Source: Dillenia suffruticosa
Lineage: Eukaryota > Streptophyta > Magnoliopsida > Dilleniales > Dilleniaceae
Direction of reading: 5' to 3'
Assembly: GCA_033439265.1 (NCBI GenBank)
Contig: JAVTVX010000030.1
Location: 5,721,774-5,785,773 of the forward strand
DNA length: 64,000 bases
This document shows, one piece after another, positions 45,637 to 58,560 of this stretch. The notes under the pieces are model-generated. The model ran no database searches, was not told the DNA's origin, and saw only the letters and a list, made by a program, of their open reading frames with translations. Every line of letters begins with the position of its first letter. Positions within the stretch are counted from its first letter, which is position 1. A program made the translations under genes and the position numbers.

Positions 45637-47100
45637 TGCAATATTTGTGATTGATTTTACTTTATTTTTGACTAAATATTATATTAATATTAATATTTTA
45701 TGATATTTGATATGGTAGGATTAATGGATGAGATTTATTAAGGAAAGTGAAGAAAAATGAGATAAATTAGAGCAGTTATGCAAAATATGAAAATTGAATA
45801 GCAATACTCTTTTATTAACACGTGCACACGTGGATCTCAAGAGACAATGCAAGATATTGAAAATTTACTGCAGTAAAATTTTCTTTTCCAATGGCACATT
45901 CAAGAGAAAATTGAGATGGAATTGAAAATATTGAAAATTTTTATTCCATTCATAATATTTAGAAAAAAAGAATTTTTGAAAATGAAAATCTCTTAAAATA
46001 TTATCTTTTAGGAATTTTATTTTTTATTTTATTTTTATTTATTTAGTAGTTATCTAGAGTTAGCAACTGACTATCTATATATATTCCATTATTTCTTGAC
46101 TTCAATGGAGGCACTTTTTGGGGTGTGCAACCCCAAAGGGGACAGCAGCCACACAGCCGGCAGCCTTAGGAGAAGTATATTGTTTATTCCTTGAATTGGA
46201 GAGGATACATTCTTTTTGTAGAAGAGAAAGGCCATAGCCATGGAATTTTAGTTGATTGCTTGTATCATTGCACATTCTTTGGGAAGTAATAAAAAATCAT
46301 TGTGACTTTTGCTTTTAATTATGCCTTGCTTCTAAGTTAATTTTCTAGTCAAAAATTTATTGAAATCTTAATTCTCAATAATTGTGAGAACTTTTTAGAC
46401 ATATTAATTCAACATATTATCGGTATTTATTTAATTCTTACATTTAATGTATCATGATTTCTAGGATTTATTGAATATGGACTCATATTTAATAGTTCTA
46501 GAATAGCTTATAATCAATTAAAACGGTAAATCCGTAATTATTTGTTTGTTTTAATGAAGTAGTGAATGACTTCTATGTTATGGAATTGAATAATCTAATT
46601 TCAATAATCTCATTGTGTGTTTGTCACTTAAAATTAGATCTTTCTAAATCTTAATACTATCGAAAGTTTAAATTCAAAGAGTTTCTCTATGATTGTCTTA
46701 CGGTTAGGAAAATAGTTAAAGTATTTCTCTTAATTATCAACGAAATAAAGAAAGATTGGTCGTTCGACGTTTATTGAGCGATTATAACCAATTTATCTAT
46801 GGTTGTTGAAATTTTTAGATAGATCGATGATCAATTGATGAAATAAAGGTATAAATAATTCCTTTGGTTAGGATTTTTTTTATTGATATTTTTTCTTTTG
46901 ATAGATAATATTTAATTTTATTGTTTTAGTTAATTTTATTGATTTTGTTAATTTTATATAATCTCTCAAATCTCTACATTTTATTTTATTTTTTCTTAAA
47001 AGAAATAAATTCACTATTCTCTGTGGATGTGACACAACTCACCTTAAACTTATCTTTCGTGAAATAAGTATTTTTAGTTTTTGCTGGATTGACAACCACG
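45637..47100. mobile_element. Probable solo LTR inserted in the receptor-kinase pseudogene
   Basis: 1,464 bp with no frame, starting TGCAATATTTG and ending GACAACCACG (the usual CA end would be mutated). The 5-bp flank ATGAA is on both sides (45632-45636 and 47101-47105), and the malectin frame resumes right after it. Near the right end ctctgtggatgtgacacaac resembles the CTGTGGATTCGACCC block close to the end of some plant Ty3/gypsy LTRs. Gypsy origin and LTR identity are inferences. Confidence 0.55.
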
Positions 47101-48561
47101 ATGAACATAATGAATAATCTCAACTGGGCATTTGAGGTTGACATGGGTTTCGTTTGCTTCCTCCGACTCCATTTATGTGAGTTTTAACCGGAAATTCAAA
47201 TGTTCAATGACGGTATTCAATATTTAAGTTGCTAATCAGATGGCCATGGAACTAGCGAATGTGATCGGGTGAAGTGGTGGCAATGATATCCCTATTTACA
47301 CAGACCACGTTGTGACGATTATCGATGATGGAAGTGCCGACACCAGAAGTTCTTATTGCTCTACATCCAGCTCTATACTCCTATGCTAGATATGTTGATG
47401 CTATTCTCAATGGGCTTGAGCTCTTCCAAATCAGCGACCTTGACAACAATCTTGCTGGAGGACAGTTCAAGCAGAAAGGTCCACGAGTCACGGTGGAGGT
47501 GGAAGCCTTGGAGTCGTCATTGGTGGTGTTGTGGTCGGATTGGCCATTGTGACTCCTGTTACTTCCAACTGTTTGGTGGCAAAGGATGAGAAGAGTCAAT
47601 GCCTTGGCTCCTTTAGTGGACCTTCACGTGGAGGAATACAACGGTCTCACACTGGTCCAACACATAAGGTTAGTACATTTCCCTTGCCTAGTGTTTGTAG
47701 ACCATTTTCCTTGAGCAAGATAAAATTTGCTACCAACAACTTTCATCGACATTGCATCAGACGCATTGGTGGATTTGGAAACATTGACAGAGGCCAAATC
47801 AATGGTGGATCAACCAATATTGCAATCAAGCGGTTGAATCCAGGGTCCCCACAAGAAGCCCCCACGAATTCGAGACCGAGATTGAGATGCTTTCCAAACT
47901 CCGACACCTCCATTTGTTGTCTTTGATTGGTTACTGCCACCACAAACATGAAATGATACTGGTCTATGACTACATGGTTCATGGGACTCTCCATGGTAAT
48001 GTTTATGGCACGAAGAATCCTCCACTTTCCTGGAAGCAACGCTTGAGATCCGTGCTGTTAGGGGTCTACACTACCTCCATACGGGTGCCAAGCATGGGAT
48101 TATTCACCGCGACGTAAGGACCACAAACACACCATGGAATGAGAAATGGGCGGCCAAAGTCTCTGATTTTGGATTGTCCATCGCCAAGGGTTGTTTTGGG
48201 TATTTGCATCTGGAATATTATAAACGTCGACAACAGTTGACTGTGTTTACTCCTTTGGAGTGGTATTATTTGAAGTGTTGTGGAAGGGCACCGTAGGACA
48301 GAAACACACAGTTGAACTTGGCGGACTGGTCAAATTCAACATGCAAAATGAAACTATTGATGAAATTATTGACCCAAAATATTGAGGATGTAGTAGTGCC
48401 TCAGTGCTTGAAACAATTTGCAAAGATTGCGGAGCTGCTTGCATGACGAAGGAATCGAATGGTCACCAACGCAAGATGTATTGTGGGGCCTTGAGCTAGC
48501 TTTGCAGCTTCAAAAGCAAGGTGAACAGACACCTGAGCTTGGTGTGATCACATTGAACTAA
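47101..48561 (+). pseudogene. CrRLK1L receptor kinase pseudogene, 3' part (malectin 2, TM, kinase)
   Basis: Reads LNWAFEVDMGFV and RLHLCEF (47119-47195, then a stop), MAMELANVIG in another frame, ALHPALYSYARYVDAILNGL (47350-47412), a membrane segment (VVIGGVVVGLAIV, 47510-47550), and FSLSKIKFATNNFH (47700-47745). Kinase: the glycine loop is damaged ([12 protein letters not shown]), Lys kept in IAIKRLNP (about 47818), [12 protein letters not shown] (47960), catalytic GIIHRDVR (48095-48118) and SDFGLS (48160-48178). The end reads LALQLQKQGEQTPELG, stop TAA at 48559-48561. At least five shifts and several stops are needed to follow it. The usual gene is a single exon of about 2.5 kb, and this span without the insertion fits that. 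Confidence 0.9.
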
Positions 48562-50192
48562 TCCTACCTTAACTGCGGGTGGTTTTGTTAGGGTTGTCAT
48601 CCAAGTGCCATGAATTCATTAAGTAGATAACTTTGAGTATTATTCTAAAAGATAGAGTTTGGGTCCATTTTGGCTAAAAACAAGTCCTTGCTCTTTAAAT
48701 GGCTGTAGCGATTGAGTGATGTTACATCCTTTGGTTGGGCTGATTTTATCAAACAAAAATATAACTCCACGTATGCCATGTGTTACCCTGTTTTTACTGC
48801 AGGGTATTTACAGAACTATAGCTTCCTCCACACCCATTATAGAACAGCTGTAAATTTGTGGTGAGATGGACTCTTGGATGGACGGGGTTTGGCATTGGAA
48901 GTTGCTTTGGCATCGGAATCTCCGTGGATATGAAGTTGCTCAGGAATCAGCGCCGAAACTTTTGTTTATTTGGTTAGCTTGAATTTGGCCGCTAATGAAT
49001 CATAAAATCTGGACTTGTGATGAATTTTCTATCTAGTGGTGCTGCAATTGTCTTGATCAAATTCTCTATCCAGGTGCTGTTCCTTTTGCGGCTTCTATTT
49101 GGAATTCTGCTGCTCCTCCAAAGGTTCTCTTGTATGTAGCTAGATGTGTTAGACCGGTTCTTTTTTGGAATGCTGCGGTCTGCGGAAAATCAATGTCCCT
49201 TTTGTTAGAATTAAAATACCTTCATCTAACTTGCTGCTCAACTCAACTGTAGAAAAATCTTGACGTACATATGGTGTCTCATCCTCAAGTGGTGATGCAT
49301 AGTATGGACTATCCCAGCTTCCGTACACTGTTTACTGCAGCAATGGAATCAGTTTCGTTGCTGTAAGTTCCAGTGGAAAGCATATATGCTTTTCCCATAT
49401 GCAATCTTTGGGAATTTATGGAGCCATCTAAATTTAGATCTTTTGAGGACCTGGCTGCATGGAATCGTGTCTTCCCCCTCCGTTTATACTCGATGGAATA
49501 GATTTGCTTTATACAGCGGCTCAAATTCAATTACAATCTAACACCAGATCTTACAATGGTTGGGTCCGTTGCCTGTGCTATTAAATTCTTGAATTGATTC
49601 TCGACTAACCACTTGCTTAGTGCTAAATGTCTTTATTCAATAATGTTTCGATTATTATCAAAAATAAAATGATGTCAAGGTTCATCTGGATCCAATTGTG
49701 GGATTGCAATGGAGTGAGATGTCTGTGCTGGGCATGGTTAGGGGAGGAAGAGAGATAGAAGAAGAGGCATGTTTGGTGCTAAATGTCATAGTAGAGTTTG
49801 GTTTATGATTTGGTGGGGAATAGTTATACCAAGGACTTGGACTTCTGCTCTTGAGCCTTCTGGAGTTTTTGCTTGTATGAAGCCTATCCTTGAATATAAT
49901 CTTTGGCATGTGCTGTTAGATCACTCTTATGCATGCTGTCACACTATGAAATTTCGGGAATAGTCATACCAGGGATCTATATGTTATACTATAGCCTTCA
50001 TACAGAACATCTACTAGGGTTTTGAGTTTAAGGTGCGAACGAACTACGGGAAAGAAAACAAAAGAAGTCTCGAGCATTGGCTACTTTCAATCTCCTCACA
50101 ATCTGACTTGGAGGGAAATAAGAATCAAGGCTTTTCTGGATGGGATGGGTTGGTAAATTTGGCTTTCATGGAGGTAGAATACTGGGATTTGG
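48562..50192. other. Interval between pseudogene and element E
   Basis: 1.6 kb of balanced composition but no continuous frame. A word like CCGFYLEFCCSS/WNSAAPPKV near 49085-49130 faintly recalls the zinc region of LINE reverse transcriptases, and I do not trust it. No gene called. Confidence 0.5.
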
Positions 50193-50380
50193 TGATAAAA
50201 TATTGACCATTACATCTATTATTTAGCTTAATATTCTATCTTGTATTTAATATAGTTATCAATCATATATCTACTCATGTGTTTTGTCAACATACACTAT
50301 TATAATTCTTTATATTTAGTAAAATATAATTATCCAAAAATAGAACAGAACTTATTCTCTCAATAAACTCTCCTCTAACA
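50193..50380 (+). repeat. Element E 5' LTR
   Basis: 188 bp, edges tgataaaata and ctctaaca. Followed by gggttcagatcc, a decayed primer-binding site (compare TGGTATCAGAGC). Confidence 0.8.
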
Positions 50381-51062
50381 GGGTTCAGATCCTAATTAGA
50401 AAATCTAGTCTCCATCTTTTTGCTACCCTCTGTCTCCCAGCACCACTACCTCCAAGGAATCCTCCAACTCTCGTATGCTCTGCACTTGTTTCTTGTGAAG
50501 ATTCTATGTATTAGAATGGAGTCTAGTTGATTTCTTTTGATTCGTCATCTATCTATATTTGGTTCTCAATTGTTCTCTCCAAAAAAAAAAAAAAAGAAAC
50601 CTCCAATTTCATCGACACTACTGCAGCCTCTCTAAATCCTTCAATCTGTGTAAACCTTCTCTTCTCGTGGCACTAAACAACAGTGCAGCACTGTCGTTTG
50701 CAGTACATATTTGGAGTACCTAAGCCCTTTTTCGGCTTGCCAGGGGCCACCCATTAACACAACCAGGTCTGGTCTATTGGGCAGTGCACCATGGGCTTTG
50801 GGTTATGAGACAGACCAACTTACACAACCTAGCCCGCAGCATATGCAAGGCCAGTAGGTTTTTTGGATCAGTTTGCATACTTCCGGGCCTTTCGATCAGC
50901 CCATATATTAGTCCACAAAGATAGCTCAGCAACACAACTCCGTGACTTCGGTAGCCGCTTGACTATCAATGGTATTTTGACATCGGCACTATCCCCACTT
51001 AAGGTACACCCTAGATAATCTTTATACTATTTTTAATAAGAAGAGTAATCTTTCGTATATTT

Positions 51063-52200
51063 TTGTTGGTATTGGAACCCCTTCTTATTTCTTATGCTAG
51101 AAATACTTATCTAAACACATTTTCCTCTTCTCTCCATCTTAAAGATATGTTTGTTGCACCTCATATCGTTAAAAATTTCATTTCTATGCACCAATTTACA
51201 AAAGATAACTCTTGCTTTATAGAATTTAACCCCTTTGACTTCTTTGTGAAGGACGTTCAGATGAAATAGATAACTCTCAGGTGTAATAGTTTGGGAGATC
51301 TCTATCTAGAAACTCTATCTCACTCCTTCTCCATCCACTGCCTTGGCCCTCTCTTCCTCTACTACTTGGGCATAGGTATATTTGTCATCATGTAATAAAA
51401 ACAGTTTTCATATTTTTTGTAATGCTCGTCAATTAGGGAAGTACACCAGACTTCCATTTTTCACTTCACAATCCATAAGTTTTGCTCCTTTTGACATTGT
51501 CCATTCTGATCTCTAGACATCGCTTATACCTACTAAAATTGGTTTTTGGTATTATTTGATTTTTCTAAATGATTTATCTTACTTTGTCTGGTAATATCCT
51601 TTGCATACTAAATATCATGTTTTTGAAAAATTCTTTTAATTTCTGTGCTTTTGTTCGCACATAATTCAACACTGAAATCAAAATGTTTTAGTGTAACAAT
51701 GGCACCAAATTTAATAACTCATCATTTGTCACTTTCTTTGCCAATTATGGCATCTCCTATCATTTCTCTTTCTAGACACTTCACAATAAAATAACAAAAC
51801 TGAGTTGAATGTTACGTACCATCAATGATATTGTTTGTACTCTTCTTCTTCCGGCCTCTATGCCATTATTATATAACGTAGAAGCATTGCATATGGCTGT
51901 GCATTTACTTAATATATGCCCTACAAAAATACTTTCCAATTAAACATCATTTCAAATTCTTTTTTACAAACTACCAACTTATACTCACATTCGTATTTTT
52001 GGGTGTCTGTGTTACCCAAACATCGCCATGTGTATTTTTCGGTTATCCACCACATCATTGTGATTATAGATTTCTTGACCTTACTTCCAAGAAGATAAGC
52101 ACCTCTCGCCATGTTACGTTTGATGAGTATAAATTTCCTTTTGTATCATAGCATATACCCAAAACCATTTTCTATAATTTTATCGATCCTATCGAAAACA
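51063..52200 (+). pseudogene. Element E pre-integrase and integrase remnants
   Basis: The frame 51063-51269 ends VKNFISMHQFTKDNSCFIEF, a conserved copia block (end of protease to pre-integrase). Around 51475-51830 shifted frames give FDIVHSDL and later integrase words (NDLSYFVWYPL). 51916-52098 reads FWVSVLPKHRHVYFSVIHH in one frame, with the C-terminal GYPPHHCDY words in another. Not translatable. Confidence 0.78.
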
Positions 52201-52499
52201 CGCCTTTTCCTTTTATTTGCCATATCCTTAGCTTGTCATTATCTCATATCTCCATGACATCCCTACCATCATCTCTCATCTCAACGACCTCTCCAACGTC
52301 CTCTCTTTCATCCACTCCACACCTACACCATCTCCCTTACCTACTCCTACTACTCCACCTCCTCCTCCTCCTCCCCCTGTCATCATATGATCACTCATAG
52401 TCAACATGGCATATTCAAAGCAAGACAATTGCTTTCCCTTTATATTCACAGTTTCTATTCCATTCTTTATAGTCACCAACAAACTCTTCAAGATCCAAA

Positions 52500-53940
52500 C
52501 TAGCAAGAAGCCATGCTTGAGAAATATTCTGCTCTTATTAAAAATGATACATGGGATGTTTTTTCTTGACCTTCTGGGGTTAACATTGTCAATTCATAGT
52601 GGATTTTTAGGGGCAAGTTTGATTCAGAAGGAAACCGCATATGCCATAAGGATCATTTGGTCGTTATTGATAGTTCTCAATAAGATGGTTTGGGTTATAA
52701 TGAAACTTTCAGTGTGATGGCTAGTCTACATAGTTTTGAGTCTAACAGTCTCTAGATCTTGGCCCATCCAATAGTTGGATGTATGGAATGTTTTTCTACA
52801 TGGACATCTTTGGGAGACAGTCTACATGCGAAAACCACCTGGTTTTGTTAGTAACACTCATTCGGATTATGTTTGTTGTCTTAAAAATTCTCTATAAACT
52901 CAAACAGGCTCTACACGTATGGTACTAGTGGTTTGCTACTTTTATAACCTCTATCAGCTTTGTAAGTTGTTGATCTAATATATCTCTCTTTATGTATCAT
53001 CGAGGTACGAATATGGTCATTCTCCCTTTATATGTTGATGGCATTATTCTGACTGCATCATCTACTACTCTTCTATGCTCGTATAGAGTTTGTTATAATT
53101 GATATAGAGTCGTTACACTACTTTCTAGGTATCTAAGTGTCCCGCACCACAAATGAATTATTTCTTTCACAATAAAAATATGGTCCAGAGATTCTGAAAC
53201 AAGCTAAAATAGGCTTCTGCAATGCTTTTATCACTCTTATGAATACAAAAGCCAAATTATCTACTTGCAATGGGCCTCTAATCTCTTATTGATCTCTCTA
53301 TTAGCATCTTGTTGGAACTTTTTAGTATCTCACATTTATTAGATCAGATATTACTTATGTGATTCAACAAGTATGCCTCTTTATACATGAGCCCTAAAAC
53401 CCTTACTTTTCAGCCCTCAAGCATATTTTACGATGCATTCACTCCACACTTGATTATGCTCTGCAACTCTACTCTTCATCTACCAATGGATTGACTACTT
53501 ATTCAGAAGCGAATTGGGGTGGTAGTGCTGAAACCAGGCGTCTACCTCAAGCTACTGTGTTTTTCTTGGTAATAACTTAATTTGCTGGTCCTCCAAATGT
53601 TAGGCAACTATTTCCCGTTCTAGTGCCGAAGCATAGTATCACGGTGTTACTAACGCAGTAGATGAGACCTGCTAACTACGTAATCTTCTTCTTGAGCTTC
53701 AGTATCCTCTATCTTAAGCTACTTTAGTCTATTGTGATATTGTCAGCACTGTTTACTTATCTAATAATCTGATTAAATATCAACGTACTAAACACATTGA
53801 GATAAATATACCTTTTGTTTGAGAAAATGTAGCCTTGGACATGTCAAAATGTCTTGTGTGACCTCTATTTATCAGTGTGCCGACATCTTCACAAAGGGTC
53901 TAGTTTGATCACTTTTCCTTGATTTTCGATCCAGTCCGAG
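52500..53940 (+). pseudogene. Element E reverse transcriptase and RNase H remnants
   Basis: RT words: GKFDSEGNRICHKDHLVVID near 52610-52670, YNETFSVMASL near 52695, then LYVDGIILTASS at about 53025-53060, where the catalytic YVDD is YVDG. RNase H words near 53440-53860 (SSTNGLTTYSEANWG, CDI in the CDN position, KYQRTKHIEINI). Frames change throughout. Confidence 0.78.
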
Positions 53941-53969
53941 CGTCTGACCTTCTTCTGCTCTCAGGGGTA

Positions 53970-54150
53970 TGATAGAGTACTTCTATCCTATTATTTAGTC
54001 TAAAATTTTATATTGTATTTAGTTTACTAATCAATCATATATCTAGTAATGTGTTTTATTTATATACACTTTTATAATTTTCTATATATAATGAAATATA
54101 ATTATCCAATGGAAGGACAATTTATCCTCTCAATAAATTCTCCTCTAATA
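53970..54150 (+). repeat. Element E 3' LTR
   Basis: 181 bp, edges tgatagagta and ctctaata; preceded by tcaggggta, a weak polypurine tract. Confidence 0.8.
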
Positions 54151-55375
54151 TAAATTATTCATGGTCAAATGGATGAATAGCAGGGAATTATAGATTCCTT
54201 GAAAATGCACCCTCTTATGCTAAGCATATGGCCAATGAGTTTTAATTCAAGTGACACTAATTCTCCTCCCCTTGTAATAGCCTCGAGTTCGAGTTTCACT
54301 GTATTACAGCATATGTCCCAAAGAAAACATTCTCAGGATTTGTTTTAAAAAGATTAAGAGACTGTCATTGTGTGTGGTGATGGCTTTGTCAGGCCTATTC
54401 AAGAAAAAAGTATTAGGAGCATACATTTGTCCAGTGGCCTTTATAGTATTTAATTATAAGATTTATTTTTATATTTTTATTTTTTGCAACAGGTGGCAGA
54501 GCATTAAATTACATTGGTGGTCTGATAATAAATAAAATTTCTATGATGTTATAAGACCAACTCGAGGCTTGTTTAGGATACATGATATACATAATCATCC
54601 AGAGTATGTTTTTCAAGTCGAGCTCTTCAATTTTGATGGTATTGATTAATGTTGATTAGTGTCACAGGCTTTGAAAATCTTAATTAGCTCCCTTAACTTA
54701 TTTTTATTTTGTTGTATTCTACTTTTATATTTTTCAACTAAATTGATTTTTTAAAAAGATTATAAAAAATTTTGTCAAAAACAAATCTTGGAAAAAATTT
54801 ATATTATCAATATATTAATAATTTGAATATTCAAAAAATATATTCTTACTTTTTTTTTGGGAATAGGACCTGGTACGAAATCTGTACGAAGTCCATGAAA
54901 TCTATTAGCACTTCCATTGGGGAAGGGGAAGTGGGTTAAGCCTTCGAACTAGTCTTTACGATCTTCGTTAACTTGCTAACACACCAAGCACCTGATAACG
55001 AAATCTAAGATGTCTCTTCTTATACGCATTGAGAACAACCTCCTTGAATATTGATACATCTTGTGCATCCTCGATGCACTGAAAAATCAAACAAAGATGC
55101 TTCTCTCAAGATCTCTTCCCACACACCTCCCACATCAAGCACTGCTACCCTCCTATTGTAGTGAAAAAACCCCAAAATCAACCTCAAACGTGGGTTTGGA
55201 ACCCCTAGATACCTCCATAAATATTGCAAAACCAAAATCCAATCCATGTGCCTTTATTACTCTCTGAAGCAAGTCTAGTTGAACTCTTGAATAGGCCATC
55301 AGTGGGTGTCCATCATTCACATCTATATCAATCTAGAGTTGGACAAACACTACCAATAACTCACTCTCCAAAACT
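54151..55375. other. Interval between elements E and F, with a coding-like minus-strand stretch
   Basis: 1.2 kb. The first 700 bp are AT-rich with nothing seen. On the minus strand, 54920-55370 reads like a broken protein in two or three frames (DLLQRVIKAHGLDFGFAIFM; GGVWEEILREASLFDFSVHR; RLVRRLNPLPLPQWKC). I do not recognise the family. It was then cut by element F, whose target duplication CTTAA follows at 55376-55380. Confidence 0.4.
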
Positions 55376-55380
55376 CTTAA

Positions 55381-55883
55381 TGTTAGATTCAATTACCATA
55401 AGCTGAAACATGGTGATTTTTTGAAATAATTAAAAAATTAAGTTTTCGGATATAACACAGCGAATAACATGTAGACAATCCAAAAACCTCGAACCTTTTC
55501 TTGACAATCTCACAGTCGAGATGATAACCACGTCAAAATGAGTTATCACCGCAATGTCACAATAATACAACCCTAAATCTGGTGATTAAAGTGACGTAGA
55601 AAAATTCTCTATTCAGAATTTTTCCTAAACCCTTAATAATCTCACCCTAAAGATTATGTATTTTCTCAAGAACTCAATTCCCTCAGAGATTGTGTGCTCA
55701 CACCCTCTGTGAATATTTTTACAATTCTTAATAAAAAAAAGAATAAAAAATACACGTAGGTTATTAGGGAGGGAGTTAGGGAGCGTAAGGATAATGGGTT
55801 AACCACCCATTATCCATTAATTTCAAATTTAAATTTAATTAACTATTGAGGTAACTGCCCTTACGTTGGCATATTTATCTATA
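55381..55883 (-). repeat. Element F 3' LTR
   Basis: 503 bp, plus-strand edges tgttagattc and tttatctata (end mutated from aca). Confidence 0.94.
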
Positions 55884-55891
55884 TCTCCCGC
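55884..55891 (-). other. Element F polypurine tract
   Basis: GCGGGAGA on the minus strand, abutting the 3' LTR. Confidence 0.85.
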
Positions 55892-57050
55892 TTGTACATG
55901 AGAGTATTTTATATTCATCACAAAATCACAACTCTTATGATCTTTTATATCACATTACTGGACTTTCATACAGGAATGGGTGTCATGCGATCAACGAGTA
56001 TACCTGTAAGCAAGAATTTCTTGATGCACCTATTAGGATGATCGAAAAACCACCATTAGTATAAAAAAGAACTCGTTGTACTCCAAACTCAACGCAATTA
56101 TATCCATCGAGGCATTTTTCTCATCGAAAGTGATCCTCAATGTTCAATTGTGTATTCAATGTTATATTTGAATCTCAATATAGATAAATATAACATGTCA
56201 ATCAGTGAATACTACATGATATTGTAATGTTGATTGGTTTTCCTTTTCCCAAACTTGAATCCATCAGTCTCAATTCAAATACTTTTCTAAACATGTTCCC
56301 TAGATCTCAATTTATCTTCTGGATTATAGGTAAATAGACTAAAAAGCAACTAGTAAACCAAAACAAATAAAAACAGCCGAAAATAATAAGGGTACAAGAG
56401 ATTCCACCCAATAGATTTTAGATCTCACACTATGGGAACGGAGATCATGATCATACTATCATCTCAAATAATAGTTCCCACTATCTCGTGATCATTTTAT
56501 TTCACGCGATATGAAACACGTGCAATAGTGTTATTCTCATATTTCTCAAAATAGTATATGTTAAATTTCTCTAATACTATGCAGGTATGGGATTCAGTCT
56601 ATATATAAGACTTTACCCAAAAATCTCAGAGACATTATCACTAGACGCAGGTAATATCTGAGATCTAAAATCTGACTATTTACAAACAACATAAATGTGG
56701 GTATATCCATATCGGTCATATTGCATATGATCTTATTTTGAATAAGTATAATGGCGACTTATGTTCTAATAAAGCCACTCTCCAAGCATCTTTAACTAAA
56801 AACCGTCTCATCTCCGCTCACTCAAAACTGGAGGTAATCACTCATGTGAGAAAGTTACCACGCCTACCTGACATATCTTTTATCATAACATACCACAGAA
56901 TATATGACAATAAATAAGTGTAACAAATAAATTTGTAACTGAATAATACACATTTGTCATATATTTAAATAAACATCATAATCAGTACATAGTAAGAAAT
57001 ATCAAATTACATGTAAACCCAATGATTCTATATATTTCACAAACGAATAT
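55892..57050 (-). other. Element F long 3' spacer
   Basis: About 1.15 kb between the end of RNase H and the polypurine tract without any frame. Comparable in place and length with the spacer of element C. Confidence 0.6.
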
Positions 57051-57085
57051 CTCACAATTGATTGGTGAATGGATCAGCCATTATA

Positions 57086-57451
57086 CTATGTAAAAGTGTA
57101 CTTAATCGTCACAGCACCCTTCTCAGTGATGTCTCTCACAAAATGATATTCGGTATCAATGTATTTGGTATTACTATGATATTTAGGATCTCGATTGTTG
57201 GCAATAACGGCCTGATTATCATAATAAATTATCACCAGTCTCTCACTATCCCCCACAACTCTTAAGTCATTCAGAAATTTCTGGATCCAAACACTCTCCT
57301 GAATTGCCACTGAACAAACCACAAATTCAGTCTCTATCGTAGATAGATATACATATATTTGCTTCTTGCTTCTCCAAGATATAACACCATTAATGAAAAA
57401 AATAGTAAAACTTGATATTGATTTGTGTTCATCCAAATCGTCACCCCCCAA
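57086..57451 (-). pseudogene. Element F RNase H
   Basis: A 121-codon frame: SISSFTIFFINGVISWRSKK, YVYLSTIETEFVVCSVAIQE (the catalytic Glu helix), VIIYYDNQAVIANNRDPKYH (CDN is YDN) and YIDTEYHFVRD. The start of the domain with its first Asp lies to the right in another frame. Would remove RNA from the hybrid during reverse transcription. Confidence 0.88.
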
Positions 57452-57599
57452 TCGGCGTCTGAATACCCAATGAAATACAAATCACCTCCTTCGTAACACA
57501 AGAAGAGATTTACAGTTCTCTTCAGATATCATAGAATCATTTTTACTGCTCTCCAGTGACCTCTTCTAAGATTTGATTGATACCTACTCACCAAATCGA

Positions 57600-58560
57600 C
57601 TGCAAAACAAATGTCTGCTCATATATGCCTCATCACATACACTAGACTCCCATCGCACTAGCATAAGAGATTCTACTCATCTCCCTTATTTCTTCCTGAA
57701 TTTTAAGATATATGTTAAGATTTAGATCTTTACCTTTAACGATAGGAGTATTTATTGGGTTACAATCGTTCATCTCGAAATACTTAAGAATTTTTATGAT
57801 GTTGGACTCTTGTGAAAGAGTTAACATCTTTATCGAGTGATCCCTCTAGATTCAAACTCCGAGAATGAACTAAGATTCACCCATGTCATTTATATCAAAA
57901 CTTGATAATAACCATATTTTAATAGTCATTAAATACTTTCTGTTATTCTCAACCAACAAAATGCAACTTACATATAAGAATATGATCACAAAAGAGTTAT
58001 TAGAACGTATCAGATAGACATAATGATCCTTCTTGATCATTGTAAAATCATAAAATATTACCTCCTAATGAAATCTGAGGTATCACTGTCTGGATAATTG
58101 TTTTAGGCCGTATATCAACTTTTAAAGTCGATAAACCTTATCCTCATAACTAACTAGAACGAATCCAGATGATTGCTTTATGTAGATCTCCTCATTCAAA
58201 CTACCATTAAGAAAGGCAATCTTTATATCAATCTGATGTAACTCCAGATCCATGTTCAGAACAATCATTAAAAGTAAACGAATCAAGATAAATTTGAACT
58301 ATGACTCCCTATAGTTCACGTTCTTAGTCTAAATGTAACCCTTGGTAACCAATTGGGTCTTATACCTCTCTACCGATCCGTCGGTTTTTTTCTTGATCTC
58401 GAGAATCTACTTGTTCACAATGGTCCTTCTGCCTTTAAGCAAATCAACTAGATCCCAGACTCTATTCATTCTCATCAACTCCTTCTCTTCATTTATGGCT
58501 TTCAACAAATGATCCTTCGTAGAACTCTCAAGAGCCTCTAGAATTGCTTTAGGTTTCTCA
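57600..58560 (-). pseudogene. Element F reverse transcriptase remnants
   Basis: 57642-57827 reads MLTLSQESNIIKILKYFEMN and DCNPINTPIVKGKDLN (end of RT, very close to element A 254-568). Bases 57840-58480 carry earlier RT blocks in broken frames, including the region antisense to ccaattgggtcttatacc (RYKTQLV-like). No intact YVDD box found. Confidence 0.82.

Larger units (their letters stand above)
50193..54150 (+). mobile_element. Ty1/copia element E, heavily degenerate
   Basis: 3.96 kb between short paired LTRs (50193-50380 and 53970-54150). Pre-integrase, integrase, RT and RNase H can be recognised in order on the plus strand through constant frame changes; gag is essentially missing (only 680 bp between LTR and pre-integrase). 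No target duplication found (tttgg against taaat). The oldest of the elements judged by decay. Confidence 0.85.

Noticed and set aside
48680-49560. LINE reverse-transcriptase remnant right of the receptor pseudogene
   Set aside because: Only two short words recall the family; no YADD box, no poly-A end, no target duplication.
50188-54155. Target duplication for element E
   Set aside because: Left flank tttgg and right flank taaat do not match; ends may be shifted or mutated.
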